DNA from: Rhodoligotrophos sp. CJ14
GTDB lineage: Bacteria; Pseudomonadota; Alphaproteobacteria; Rhizobiales; Im1
Reading direction: 5' to 3'
Assembly: GCF_038811545.1 (NCBI RefSeq)
Contig: NZ_CP133319.1
Location: forward strand, 1,951,516 to 2,015,515
Length of the DNA stretch: 64,000 nt
The notes under the pieces are model-generated. The model worked only from the letters and a program-made list of their open reading frames with translations. It did not search any database and was not told the origin of the DNA. Of this stretch, positions 30,468 to 39,124 are shown piece after piece (positions within the stretch are counted from its first letter, which is position 1; each line of letters opens with the position of its first letter). Made by a program: the position numbers and the translations under genes.

Positions 30468-31244
30468 TCAACCCTTCTTCGTTCGCTCGATGAACTTGCG
30501 CACAGCCGCACGGTGCTCCTCTGTCGAGGTGACGACCGCATAATGGGATGAGATCAGATCAAGGCTCGTGCGCAGGTCGGACCGCAGGCCCTGGTAGACG
30601 GCACGCTTGATCATCTTCAACGTGAGGGGCGGCGCTTTGGCGATCCGCGCGGCAATGCCGAGCACCTTGTCCATGAGCTCCGCATCATCGAACACCTCGT
30701 TCACAATGCCGATGCGCTTGGCCTCCTCGGCATTGATGAAATCGCCCGTCCAGAACAGCTCGAGCGCCTTTGCAGCGCCCACCAGGCGCGGCAGGAAATG
30801 CGCACCTCCCGCGCCGGGAACGAGGCCCACATTCACATAAGTCTCAGCGAAACGGGCAGACCGCGCCGCATAGCGGATATCGCACATCAGCGCCATGTCC
30901 ATGCCTGCCCCCGTCGCCGCCCCGTTCACCGCGGCGATGACCGGCTTGTCGAGATCCTCGAGCGTCAGCGGAATGCGCTCGACCCGCTCGAACAACTCCG
31001 CCTTGCGCTGCCGCGGCTCCTGCTCGAGCCGATCGCCCATCTCGATAATATCGCCGCCCGAGCAGAAGGCCTTACCCTCGCCCGTGACCACCACGACCTT
31101 CACCGCATCCGAGCGGCGGGACTCTTCCAGCGCCTCGCGCCAGGCATCGATCATCTCGAAGGTGAACGCATTCATCCGCTCAGGCCGGGCGAGCGTGATG
31201 AGGCCGATGCCGTCGGTCACTGAGAATTTCAGATTGTCAGTCAT
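30468..31244 (-). CDS. Enoyl-CoA hydratase/isomerase family protein
   Basis: A 258-residue crotonase-fold protein. The oxyanion-hole segments are GEGKAFCSGGDI near residue 60 and NGAATGAGMDMALMCDIRYA near 105. AETYVNVGLVPGAGGAHFLPRLVG carries a Glu at about 131 in place of one catalytic glutamate, and the usual second one is Gly/Ala-rich (GAGGAHFLPR), so hydratase versus isomerase activity cannot be decided. GGAGGAA precedes the ATG at 31244. It follows the CaiB gene by 19 bases, in a TRAP-linked CoA pathway. Confidence 0.9.
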   Translation of the reverse strand: MTDNLKFSVTDGIGLITLARPERMNAFTFEMIDAWREALEESRRSDAVKVVVVTGEGKAFCSGGDIIEMGDRLEQEPRQRKAELFERVERIPLTLEDLDKPVIAAVNGAATGAGMDMALMCDIRYAARSARFAETYVNVGLVPGAGGAHFLPRLVGAAKALELFWTGDFINAEEAKRIGIVNEVFDDAELMDKVLGIAARIAKAPPLTLKMIKRAVYQGLRSDLRTSLDLISSHYAVVTSTEEHRAAVRKFIERTKKG

Positions 31245-31263
31245 TCCGGGGTATTCCTCCCAA

Positions 31264-32454
31264 TCAGGACAGCGCCTGGCCGGCCTGCTCTCCCGCAAGG
31301 CCGATCTCGGCCAAGACTTCGCTGGTATGCTCGCCAAGGCGCGGCGCGTGCCGACGCACCGCGAAGGGCGCGGCGCTGAACCGCACTGGCTGGCGGATCA
31401 CCTTGTAAGGCCCTTCGCTTGGATGCTCGCCGGTTGAGAACAGCCCCACTTCGCGCACATGCGGGTCATCCGGCAGATCTTCGATCGCCAGCACGGGCAT
31501 GCACGGGATGGAAACGCGATCGCAGAACGCAACCCACTCCTCGGTCGTCCGCTTGGGCGCTTCCTCCTCGATCAGCCGGTAGAGAACCTCGATGTGCTGA
31601 ACACGCACGCCCAATGTGCGGAATCGCTCGTCCTCGGCAAATTCCATCCTGCCCACGAATTCGTAGAAATCGAGCCAGTTGCGGTCCGAATACGGCAGGA
31701 TGCACGCATAGCCATCCGCCGTCCGATAGGGCTTCCGCGACCTGTTGAGCACCCGGGAGAAGCCCGGGCGCCCCAGTGAAGGCTCGAAGGCAAATCCGCC
31801 GAGATGCTCGAGCAGCATGAAGTCGATCGAGGTTTCGAACATCGGCACCTCGATGGCCTGACCGCCGCCCCCTTTTTCCCGCGCATAAAGAGCAGCGATG
31901 ACAGAATAGGCGATGGCCTGGCCCACCAGCTTGTCGCAGAGGACCGTCGGCACATAGGCGGGCTCACCCTGTACGGCGCCGGCCAGCGCTGCAAGTCCCG
32001 AGCCGGCTTGGATCAGATCGTCATAGGCCGCCTTGTTGCCATAGGGGCCCTCTGCCGAGAACCCATAGGCGCCGCAATAGACGATGTCGGGCTTGAGCGA
32101 CTTCACGCGCTCATAGCTATAGCCGAGCCGCTCGATCGCCTGTGGACGCAGCGCATGCACGAACACATCGGCGGTTTCGATTAGCTTGTCGAGCGCCGCC
32201 CGCCCCTCTTCCGTCTTGAGATTGAGAACGACCGAGCGCTTGTTGCGATTGAGGTGGAGGAAAACCCCTGACATGCCCTCATGGCGCACGGGCTTATAGG
32301 ACCGCAGCGAGTCGCCTTCGGGGCTTTCGATCTTGATGACGTCAGCCCCCATATCCGCCATGATGCGTGTGGCGAACGGCCCCATGATCACACTGGTGAG
32401 ATCGACGATCCGCACGCCGGCGAGGGCGCCGGAAGCGCTGGCAGTCTCGGTCAT
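31264..32454 (-). CDS. CaiB/BaiF family (class III) CoA-transferase
   Basis: A 396-residue formyl-CoA-transferase-like enzyme. GALAGVRIVDLTSVIMGPFATRIMADMGADVIKIE and LHLNRNKRSVVLNLKTEEGR are the N-terminal hallmarks. The likely catalytic aspartate lies in AAYDDLIQAGSGLAAL (about residue 170). The start ATG at 32454 overlaps the stop of the acyl-CoA dehydrogenase gene (ATGA), indicating coupling. It probably activates the imported acid by moving CoA from a donor acyl-CoA. Confidence 0.93.
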   Translation of the reverse strand: MTETASASGALAGVRIVDLTSVIMGPFATRIMADMGADVIKIESPEGDSLRSYKPVRHEGMSGVFLHLNRNKRSVVLNLKTEEGRAALDKLIETADVFVHALRPQAIERLGYSYERVKSLKPDIVYCGAYGFSAEGPYGNKAAYDDLIQAGSGLAALAGAVQGEPAYVPTVLCDKLVGQAIAYSVIAALYAREKGGGGQAIEVPMFETSIDFMLLEHLGGFAFEPSLGRPGFSRVLNRSRKPYRTADGYACILPYSDRNWLDFYEFVGRMEFAEDERFRTLGVRVQHIEVLYRLIEEEAPKRTTEEWVAFCDRVSIPCMPVLAIEDLPDDPHVREVGLFSTGEHPSEGPYKVIRQPVRFSAAPFAVRRHAPRLGEHTSEVLAEIGLAGEQAGQALS

Positions 32455-33497
32455 GCTGCACTCCGGGACGTCGCCTCGACAATGCTGTCCCACAGCGCCT
32501 CGCCACCCTTCGCGCAGACGAGGCGACCGATCCACTCTTCCCAATAGGGCTCCGCGCCGAACTCGTCCCGCCACGACCACAGCCGCCGGGTGGAGAAATG
32601 CAGCGAATGCTCCTGGGTGAAGCCCATGGCCGCATGCACCTGATGCGTGATCGCGGCCACCCGGCCGGCAGCCTCACCCACCCGCGATTTGGCAAGTGCC
32701 ACCGCAAAGGCGAAATCGGGCTTCCCCCAGGCCTCGGCCGCATTGTCTGCGATGGCACAGGCAGCGGCCACATGGCCCGCGCCTTCCGCCAGCATATGCT
32801 GCACCGCCTGGAACTTGCCGATCGGCCGACCGAACTGCCGCCGCTCATTGGCATGGGTCAGCGCGAGGTCGATGGCGCGATGCATGGCACCGCACATCTG
32901 CATGGCCCTCACCAGGGCCCCATGCGGCAACAGCCCGTGCTCGCCCACAAGAGAGGATGAACGGACCGCATCCTCAGCCGGGCTCCAACCCTCGGCATTC
33001 ACCTGATCGCGCGGCTCATTTGCGAGATTGCGGTCATGCTCGAGCTTTGCTTGGCCAAGAGGCAGGAGAGCGAGGCGGTCGCCATCGAGATGGACGAGCA
33101 CCTGCTCCACATTTCGCGCAAACGGCACCCGCGACAGGACCCGCTGAGCTCCTGTAAGGGAACCACTGGCGACGGACACCGGTCCCGACAGCGGCTCGCC
33201 CCAGAGAGCCATGGCGATCATGGTCTCGCCCAGCGGCACCGGAGCAGCGTAATAGGCCGCCTGACGGATCAGCCGGAAGGCCTGCAACGGCTCGAGTCCG
33301 ATCCCACCTTGCTCCTCCGGAAGCAGCGCCAGCGGCAGACCAGCCTCCTCGATCGCTTGCCAGATCTCCTGCTGCCATTCCCCGCGATCAGCCGCGGCCA
33401 GCCGCTCCGTCGTCACCCATTGCGTGAAGAGGCGGTCGGCCTGTTCCGCAAGAATGGCGGACATCTCATTGTCGGACTTCATTGCCGGATCGGTCAT
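32451..33497 (-). CDS. Acyl-CoA dehydrogenase family protein, small-subunit type
   Basis: A 348-residue FAD-dependent acyl-CoA dehydrogenase-like protein. The N-terminal helical part (LPLALLPEEQGGIGLEPLQAFRLIRQAAYYAAPVPLGET) is the form seen in the smaller partner of heteromeric enzymes. The C-terminal helical domain has ANERRQFGRPIGKFQAVQHMLA and ends with HSLHFSTRRLWSWRDEFG. The glycine-rich FAD middle domain is degenerate. It lies 5 bases after the larger homologue, so an alpha2beta2 complex is likely. Confidence 0.88.
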   Translation of the reverse strand: MTDPAMKSDNEMSAILAEQADRLFTQWVTTERLAAADRGEWQQEIWQAIEEAGLPLALLPEEQGGIGLEPLQAFRLIRQAAYYAAPVPLGETMIAMALWGEPLSGPVSVASGSLTGAQRVLSRVPFARNVEQVLVHLDGDRLALLPLGQAKLEHDRNLANEPRDQVNAEGWSPAEDAVRSSSLVGEHGLLPHGALVRAMQMCGAMHRAIDLALTHANERRQFGRPIGKFQAVQHMLAEGAGHVAAACAIADNAAEAWGKPDFAFAVALAKSRVGEAAGRVAAITHQVHAAMGFTQEHSLHFSTRRLWSWRDEFGAEPYWEEWIGRLVCAKGGEALWDSIVEATSRSAA

Positions 33498-33502
33498 GGG
33501 CC

Positions 33503-34651
33503 TTACCTCAATCCAAGCCCGCGCGCGATGACGCTGCGCAGGATCTCCCGGGTGCCGCCGCGCAGCGTGAAGGATGGCGCGCGCAGAAGCACGTCTGCCA
33601 GGCTTTCAGAGAAGCGATCATCCCTATCCCGGCTCGGCTCGATGGCCACCAGCCGCCGCGCGATCTCTGGGATCTCGCGCTCGAAGCCCGTCCCCATGTC
33701 CTTGACCAGCGCCGCCTGCGTATTGGGCGACTGGCCCTTGTCGAGCAACCCGGCAACCGAGCTCGACATGCGCCGCAACGAGGCAAGATGCGCAACCAGG
33801 CGGCCGACCTCGATCGCCTCGCGACGCTCGGGCGACGTTCCGAGCCGATCGACGAGCCCCACCAGCAACTGAAAATCTGAGAGGAAGCGATCCGGTCCGG
33901 AGCGCTCAAAGGCAAGCTCGGACGTGACCATGGACCAGCCCTGCCCTTCCGAGCCAACCATCATGTCGTCAGGAACGAAATAGTCCTGGAACGAGACTTC
34001 GTTGAACTCGTGATTGCCGCCGAGATCATGAATCGGGCGGGCGGTGACGCCCGGCTTGCTCATATCGATGATGAATTGCGTCAGGCCGCCATGCCGGTCC
34101 TCGCCCATGTCGCTGGTCCGCACCAACGCAATCAGGTAATGCACGACATGAGCATTCGTGGTCCAAATCTTCGAACCATTGATGACCCAGCCGCCATCGA
34201 CCCGCGTGGCCCGCGTGCGCACCGCCGCGAGGTCCGAGCCCGAATCCGGCTCGCTCATCCCGATGCCGAAATAGCATTCGCCCCGGGCGATCCTTGGAAG
34301 AATGTCCCGCTTTGCGCGCTCGCTGCCATGCCGGAGAATCTGCGGCCCGGACTGCCGGTCGGCGATCCAATGCGCACCGCAAGGCGCTCCCTGCGCCAGC
34401 ATCTCTTCCGTGATCACGAAGCGCGTCAGGCTCGACTGCTCGCGTCCGCCATACTCCCTCGGCCAGGTGACGCCGATGAAGCCTTCCGCACTGGCGCGCT
34501 TGCTGAACTCCGGATCGAAACTGCTCCAGGATGACAGGTGCGGCAGATAGCGACCGGCGTCGCGCTCGGCCTTGAGAAATGCACGAACTCGCGCCCGTTC
34601 TTCTACCGCCTCGGCGGGAAGGCGGACGCCCTTGAACTCAAATTCCCTCAT
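33503..34651 (-). CDS. Acyl-CoA dehydrogenase, large-subunit type
   Basis: A 382-residue acyl-CoA dehydrogenase. FIGVTWPREYGGREQSSL, FGIGMSEPDSGSDLAAVRTRA and WVINGSKIWTTNAH mark the substrate and FAD sites. The C-terminal ARG-GG turn reads LRGGTREILRSVIARGLG, so the position of the usual catalytic glutamate is a glycine, as in many heteromeric members. ATG 34651 has AGAGGAA upstream. First gene of the operon running to 27496, divergent from the IclR regulator. Confidence 0.93.
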   Translation of the reverse strand: MREFEFKGVRLPAEAVEERARVRAFLKAERDAGRYLPHLSSWSSFDPEFSKRASAEGFIGVTWPREYGGREQSSLTRFVITEEMLAQGAPCGAHWIADRQSGPQILRHGSERAKRDILPRIARGECYFGIGMSEPDSGSDLAAVRTRATRVDGGWVINGSKIWTTNAHVVHYLIALVRTSDMGEDRHGGLTQFIIDMSKPGVTARPIHDLGGNHEFNEVSFQDYFVPDDMMVGSEGQGWSMVTSELAFERSGPDRFLSDFQLLVGLVDRLGTSPERREAIEVGRLVAHLASLRRMSSSVAGLLDKGQSPNTQAALVKDMGTGFEREIPEIARRLVAIEPSRDRDDRFSESLADVLLRAPSFTLRGGTREILRSVIARGLGLR

Positions 34652-34771
34652 GGCAATTCCTCTAAGGTCCATCTGGCGCCGCTGAGTGCAAGGCCCGCCC
34701 GGAACTCGATCCTGAGAAAAATCCCTTGACCCGGGTCCTGGCAACCGGAAATCATAAATCTGATGGAAGAA

Positions 34772-34785
34772 ATCACATACGTGAT
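34772..34785. promoter_or_regulatory. Candidate IclR operator in the divergent promoter
   Basis: ATCAC (34772-34776) and GTGAT (34781-34785) form a palindrome around ATAC just before the regulator start codon. A similar ATCATAAATCTGAT lies 20 bases upstream at 34751-34764. Position between the regulator and its likely target operon fits autoregulation plus control of the dehydrogenase operon. Confidence 0.35.
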
Positions 34786-34788
34786 CGC

Positions 34789-35607
34789 ATGCCCGAACAA
34801 ATGCCGTGGATAAGCGTTGGTGGCGCGCTCCCCACCGCCCCCGATCCTGGACCGCAGCCGCAAGCAGCCGTCAAGTCAGCCGGTCGGGCGCTACAGGTGC
34901 TTGAGTTTTTCGTCACGCTCAAGCGGGAAGCAAGGGCGCGGGAGATTGCCGAGGCGATCGGCATGCCGCAATCCTCAACCTCGATGCTCCTGCGCAGCTT
35001 GGCGGATCTCGGCTATCTCGATTACGATCCCAAGACGCGGACCTATCTGCCCTCGCCAAGGGTTACCCTTCTCGGATCCTGGCTAGACGGTGGTCCCATC
35101 CGCGATGGCAGTCTCATTCGCGCGCTCGAGTTCCTCTCCGAGCGCACCAGCAATGCCATTTTCATCGCAACCCGCAGCGGGATTTTTTCGCAGTATATCT
35201 ATGTCATCCCGGGAAGGGCCGCCCTGCGCTTCCATATTCCCCTGGGCTCCCGCCGGCTGCTTGTGTGGTCGGCCACCGGCTTTGCGCTGCTCACCAGCGT
35301 CAGCGATGAGGAGATCCGTGCTCTGGTTCGCCGGACCAATGCCGAAATCGAGAATTGCCATATCTGCGCGGCCGAGACCCTGGCCGGCGTGCACAAGGCG
35401 CGGGAGGACGGCTATTGCTTTTCGCGCGGTCTTGTGACGCCGGGCGCGGGTGCGATCGCGATGCCGCTGCCCAAAGGCATCGACCGCGCCGGGCGCACGC
35501 TCGTGGTCAGCATGTCAGGCATGCTCGACGACTTCATTCGCCGCGAACAGGAATTCGTCTCGATCATGCGCGAGGCCATCGACCGCCATTTGGGAGATGT
35601 CGCATGA
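34789..35607 (+). CDS. IclR family transcriptional regulator
   Basis: A 272-residue regulator. A winged-helix domain (about 28-90) contains REIAEAIGMPQSSTSMLLRSLADLGYLDYD, followed by the IclR effector domain with SNAIFIATRSGIFSQYIYVIPG and RAGRTLVVSMSGMLDDF. It is divergent from the acyl-CoA dehydrogenase/CaiB/TRAP operon, which it most likely controls in response to the imported acid or its CoA ester. The start is not certain: ATGs at 34789 and 34801 are both possible and no strong ribosome site is seen. Confidence 0.92.
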   Translation: MPEQMPWISVGGALPTAPDPGPQPQAAVKSAGRALQVLEFFVTLKREARAREIAEAIGMPQSSTSMLLRSLADLGYLDYDPKTRTYLPSPRVTLLGSWLDGGPIRDGSLIRALEFLSERTSNAIFIATRSGIFSQYIYVIPGRAALRFHIPLGSRRLLVWSATGFALLTSVSDEEIRALVRRTNAEIENCHICAAETLAGVHKAREDGYCFSRGLVTPGAGAIAMPLPKGIDRAGRTLVVSMSGMLDDFIRREQEFVSIMREAIDRHLGDVA

Positions 35608-35677
35608 TCAAAGGCGCGAGCCGCGGCCAAAGGTGCCGCTGCCCCGCCTCTATATCGAGTTGAACGCTTGCCCTGGT

Positions 35678-36934
35678 TCAGGCCCACTCGCCCGTGCGGA
35701 ACACCGGCACCCGCCGTCCATCCGCATGGATGCCGTCGATATCGATCTCGCCCGAGCCGATCATCCAGTCGATATGAATAAAGCTCTTATTGCCGCCTTT
35801 GGCTGCGATCTCTTCCGGGCTGAGCTTATCGCCGCCTAGGAAGCACTTCGAGTAGCACTGCCCCAGAGCGATATGGCAGGAAGCATTCTCGTCGAACAGC
35901 GTGTTATAGAACAGGATGCCGCTTTCCGAGATCGGCGAGGAATGCGGCACCAGCGCCACCTCGCCCAGCCGCCGCGCACCATCATCCGTATCCAGCACCT
36001 TGTTCAGAACCTCTTCGCCCCGGCTTGCCTTCGCGCTGACGATCCGGCCTTCCTCGAACCGGACCTGAATGTCCTCGATCAATGTGCCCTGATAGGACAA
36101 GGGCTTCGTGCTGGTGACATGCCCCTCCACTTTGCGCGCATGCGGGGTCGTGAACACTTCCTCCGTCGGAATATTCGGATTGCAGGTCACCCCGTTCTTG
36201 GCCGTCGAGGCCCCGCCCTGCCATTCGTGATCATCAGCAAGACCAACCGTCAGATCCGTGCCGGGGCCCGAGAAATGCAGCGCCTGGAAGCGCTGGCCAT
36301 TGAGCCATTCGGTGCGCTGCCGCAAGGCCGCATTATGAGCCGCCCATGCGCCGATGGGATCGTCATTATCGACCCGGGATGCCGCGAAAATCGCATTGGC
36401 GAGCTTTGCAACCGCCACGTCCTCGTCCTCGCCCGGGAAGACCTGTGCGGCCCATGAGGCACCCGGATAGGCCACGATATTCCAGTTGATGTCGAAACCG
36501 GCGATCTTCTCCAGCGCCGGTTGGTAAGCGACCGAATTGGCCTTGTTCGCCCGGGAAACTTTGGCCGCATCCTCACCCGAGAGCAGCATCGGATTGTCAC
36601 CGACGATCGCAAGACGCGCCGTATTGCCGGCAAACGCCTTTGCCACCCCTTCGTAAAGCCAGACCGGGGCACGATCGAAGCTTTCATCCCGGGCGTAACG
36701 AAACCGGGCCAGCGTCACCTGCTCATCCGAGAGGATCGGCGTCACCAGCCCTGCGCCGGCCTTATATGCATGCTCCACGATCCGCCGCACCAGAGGCAGG
36801 GCCGAGACTGGCGCTGTGAGAAACAGGTCCTGCCCCGGTTGAAGCTGCAAGCCGATCTTCACCGCCACTTCGGCGAGCCTGTCGAGCTTGATCGGATCAA
36901 TGGCGGGGGCGATGTTACGCTCAATCTTGGTCAT
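35678..36934 (-). CDS. M29 family aminopeptidase
   Basis: A 418-residue cytoplasmic metallo-aminopeptidase of the AmpS/AmpT type. Presumed metal ligands are the glutamate in NIPTEEVFTTPH (near 245), the ISESGILFYNTLFDENASCHIALGQCY stretch (near 325-350) and the His/Asp pair in SFIHIDWMIGSG (near 390). The length is usual (about 410). The family releases N-terminal residues from peptides. It lies downstream of the M20 hydrolase on the same strand after a 133-base gap and converges with the IclR gene. Confidence 0.92.
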   Translation of the reverse strand: MTKIERNIAPAIDPIKLDRLAEVAVKIGLQLQPGQDLFLTAPVSALPLVRRIVEHAYKAGAGLVTPILSDEQVTLARFRYARDESFDRAPVWLYEGVAKAFAGNTARLAIVGDNPMLLSGEDAAKVSRANKANSVAYQPALEKIAGFDINWNIVAYPGASWAAQVFPGEDEDVAVAKLANAIFAASRVDNDDPIGAWAAHNAALRQRTEWLNGQRFQALHFSGPGTDLTVGLADDHEWQGGASTAKNGVTCNPNIPTEEVFTTPHARKVEGHVTSTKPLSYQGTLIEDIQVRFEEGRIVSAKASRGEEVLNKVLDTDDGARRLGEVALVPHSSPISESGILFYNTLFDENASCHIALGQCYSKCFLGGDKLSPEEIAAKGGNKSFIHIDWMIGSGEIDIDGIHADGRRVPVFRTGEWA

Positions 36935-37067
36935 GGAGTCCGGCCTGGATGTTCAGTGTTGGAGATGCAACCGTAATGTTGCGATGCCGATCCCTTCCGT
37001 AAAGTTACCATGTGGTGAAGACCACAACGGCTTGGAAGGAACCCCAGCGGCGCCCCCTATGTGCCCA

Positions 37068-38297
37068 CTACGAATTGGCAAGCGCCAGCACTGCCCGGTA
37101 GAGCACCTCACATCCCAGCGCGAGATCCTCAGGCGTGGCACTCTCCAGCGGCGTATGGCTGAGCCCCCCTGCGCAGGGCACGAAAACCATCCCCGCCGGC
37201 GCGATCCGCGCCACATGGAAAGCATCATGCCCGGCACCGCTCACAAGATCGATGGCCAGAGCATCGATCGCCTGCGCTGCCTCCCGCAATTGTGCGATCA
37301 CCTCAGCTGAGAACCGCACCGGCGCATTATCCGCAACCTTGACAATCTCGGTCCGGGTGCCGCGTCCGGACTGAACCTCGCGGCACAGCGTCGTGATCTC
37401 TTGCTCGATCTGGTCCAGCACGGCCGCCTCTGGATGGCGCGCATCGACCTTGAGCTGGACATGACCGGGCACCGTATTGCGCGATCCCGGGGCGATCGAA
37501 AGATCACCGATCGTAATGCGGGCTTCCGGCTCGAACCGGATCGCCATCGCGGTAAGCTTGCTGATGATTTCGGCAGCGGCCACGAGCGCATCCTGGCGCA
37601 GCCCCATCGGCGTCGTGCCGGCATGTGATTCCCGGCCGTGAATGTCGATATCGAACCAGCGCAGGCCATAGCCGCCGGTCACGATCCCGATGGGCACCCC
37701 CTTCTGCTCGAGCACCGGCCCCTGCTCGATATGCGCCTCAAGACAGGCGTGGATCGGCCGATTGGACAGATCCGCATCGCCCGCATAGCCGATCTCGTTG
37801 AGTGCGTCCGCGACGCTGATGCCGTTGCGGTCCACCGTCGCGAGGGTTTCTTTGAGGCCCCTTGCGCCCGCATAGACCGCCGATCCCATCATCACCGGCG
37901 CGAAGCGCGAGCCTTCCTCGTTGGTCCAGTTCACCACCTCGATGGGCCGCTTGGTTTCGATGCCGCGATCATTGAGCGTCCGGATGATCTCGAGCCCGGC
38001 CATGACCCCGTAGATACCGTCGAACTTGCCACCGCTCGGCTGCGTGTCGAGATGGCTTCCGACCAGCACCGGAGCAAAATCCGCTTCCTGACCTTCCCGG
38101 CGCGCGAACATATTGCCGATCGGATCGATCGCGACTTGGCATCCCGCTGCCGCAACCCACCGTGTGAACAGGTCTCGCGCCTCGCGATCGAGCGCCGTGA
38201 GCGTGAGGCGTGACACCCCGCCATCCGGGGTGCCGCCGATCTGCGCGAGCTCCATGATGCTGTCCCAAAGGCGCGCCGCTTGAATGGTCAATGACAT
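37068..38297 (-). CDS. M20-family Zn-dependent hydrolase (N-carbamoyl-L-amino-acid hydrolase/allantoate amidohydrolase type)
   Basis: A 409-residue amidohydrolase. Metal ligands are visible as His82 and Asp93 in GSHLDTQPSGGKFDG, Glu127/Glu128 in NWTNEEGSRF, a histidine in ACLEAHIEQGPVLE and the late histidine in SGAGHDAFHVA. The dimerisation insert with GRESHAGTTPMGLRQDA and the asparagine in GSRNTVPG complete the HyuC/AllC pattern. It cleaves a carbamoyl or ureido C-N bond; the exact substrate is open. Divergent from the XRE-cupin regulator and near a polar amino acid transporter. Confidence 0.92.
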   Translation of the reverse strand: MSLTIQAARLWDSIMELAQIGGTPDGGVSRLTLTALDREARDLFTRWVAAAGCQVAIDPIGNMFARREGQEADFAPVLVGSHLDTQPSGGKFDGIYGVMAGLEIIRTLNDRGIETKRPIEVVNWTNEEGSRFAPVMMGSAVYAGARGLKETLATVDRNGISVADALNEIGYAGDADLSNRPIHACLEAHIEQGPVLEQKGVPIGIVTGGYGLRWFDIDIHGRESHAGTTPMGLRQDALVAAAEIISKLTAMAIRFEPEARITIGDLSIAPGSRNTVPGHVQLKVDARHPEAAVLDQIEQEITTLCREVQSGRGTRTEIVKVADNAPVRFSAEVIAQLREAAQAIDALAIDLVSGAGHDAFHVARIAPAGMVFVPCAGGLSHTPLESATPEDLALGCEVLYRAVLALANS

Positions 38298-38332
38298 AGC
38301 CGCTCCACTTCTGCCGAGTGGCTTGATGGTAA

Positions 38333-38363
38333 TTCAACATTTGACTTTCATTCAACTATTGAA
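38333..38363. promoter_or_regulatory. Tandem TTCAA-N3-TTGA palindromes, likely XRE-cupin operator
   Basis: TTCAACATTTGAC (38333-38345) and the perfect palindrome TTCAACTATTGAA (38351-38363) stand 18 bases apart on the same face of the helix. A related TTGAATGGTCAA lies at 38280-38291 over the hydrolase start. They lie between the divergent hydrolase and regulator genes. Confidence 0.5.
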
Positions 38364-38433
38364 CAGGGGACAAGCCGTTCGGCTTTGCTATGATGCAACC
38401 AGCCACCACACGCAGGAGGTCGGGATTGGCGAT

Positions 38434-39030
38434 ATGCAGATGAACCGGCCAGCATCCCCGTTGGGCGCAAGGCCAGCCCATGGCCTCGGCCCGACTCTCC
38501 GGCGCCTGCGCAAGCAGAATGGGCTGTCGCTGAAAGCACTTGCAGAACGCGCCGGCTGTTCCGAGAGCATGCTCTCCAAGATTGAGACGGGACACGCGAA
38601 CCCTTCGCTGACCACGCTTCATCGCATCGTTGCGGGGCTCGGCATCAGCATGGCGGCCTTGTTCGAGGCCCAGGCCTCGGCCACCGATATCGTCTTCAAA
38701 CAAGGCACCCGGCCCATGCTGGAGATCGACTCCAGGCGCGGCAAGTCGATTTCACTCGAGCAGCTGATCCCCGATGGCAGCGAGCACCTGCTGCAGGCGA
38801 ATATCCATTTCGTTCACCCGTCTGGCGCCAGCGAGGGCGAAATTTCACATGAGGGCGAAGAGGCAGGCTACGTTCTGGAAGGCGAAGTGGAGCTCGTGGT
38901 CAACGGCCGCACCTATCATCTGGAGCCCGGCGACTTTTTCGTGTTCCCATCCCACCTCCCGCACGGCTATCGCAATGCCGGCACCAAGACCGCCCGTATT
39001 CTATGGGTAAACACGCCGGTAACATTTTAA
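38434..39030 (+). CDS. XRE family regulator with cupin domain
   Basis: A 198-residue regulator. The helix-turn-helix (about 17-70) has LKALAERAGCSESMLSKIETGHANPSLTTLHRI; the C-terminal cupin (about 110-195) has HEGEEAGYVLEGEVELVVNGRTYHLEPGDFFVFPSHLPHGYRN. Such proteins sense small ligands through the cupin. I used the ATG at 38434, which gives the usual N-terminus; AGGAGG lies 14 bases upstream, rather far. A paralogue lies at 63105-63680. It probably controls the divergent hydrolase and the ABC transporter downstream. Confidence 0.92.
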   Translation: MQMNRPASPLGARPAHGLGPTLRRLRKQNGLSLKALAERAGCSESMLSKIETGHANPSLTTLHRIVAGLGISMAALFEAQASATDIVFKQGTRPMLEIDSRRGKSISLEQLIPDGSEHLLQANIHFVHPSGASEGEISHEGEEAGYVLEGEVELVVNGRTYHLEPGDFFVFPSHLPHGYRNAGTKTARILWVNTPVTF

Positions 39031-39124
39031 GCCCATCGCTGCATGCATGCCGACTTGAACGGCCTTGAGTGTGGTGCAATAGTCCGTCCGGGGTGTTTCA
39101 AGGACCAATTGGGAGGGTCTCAGA

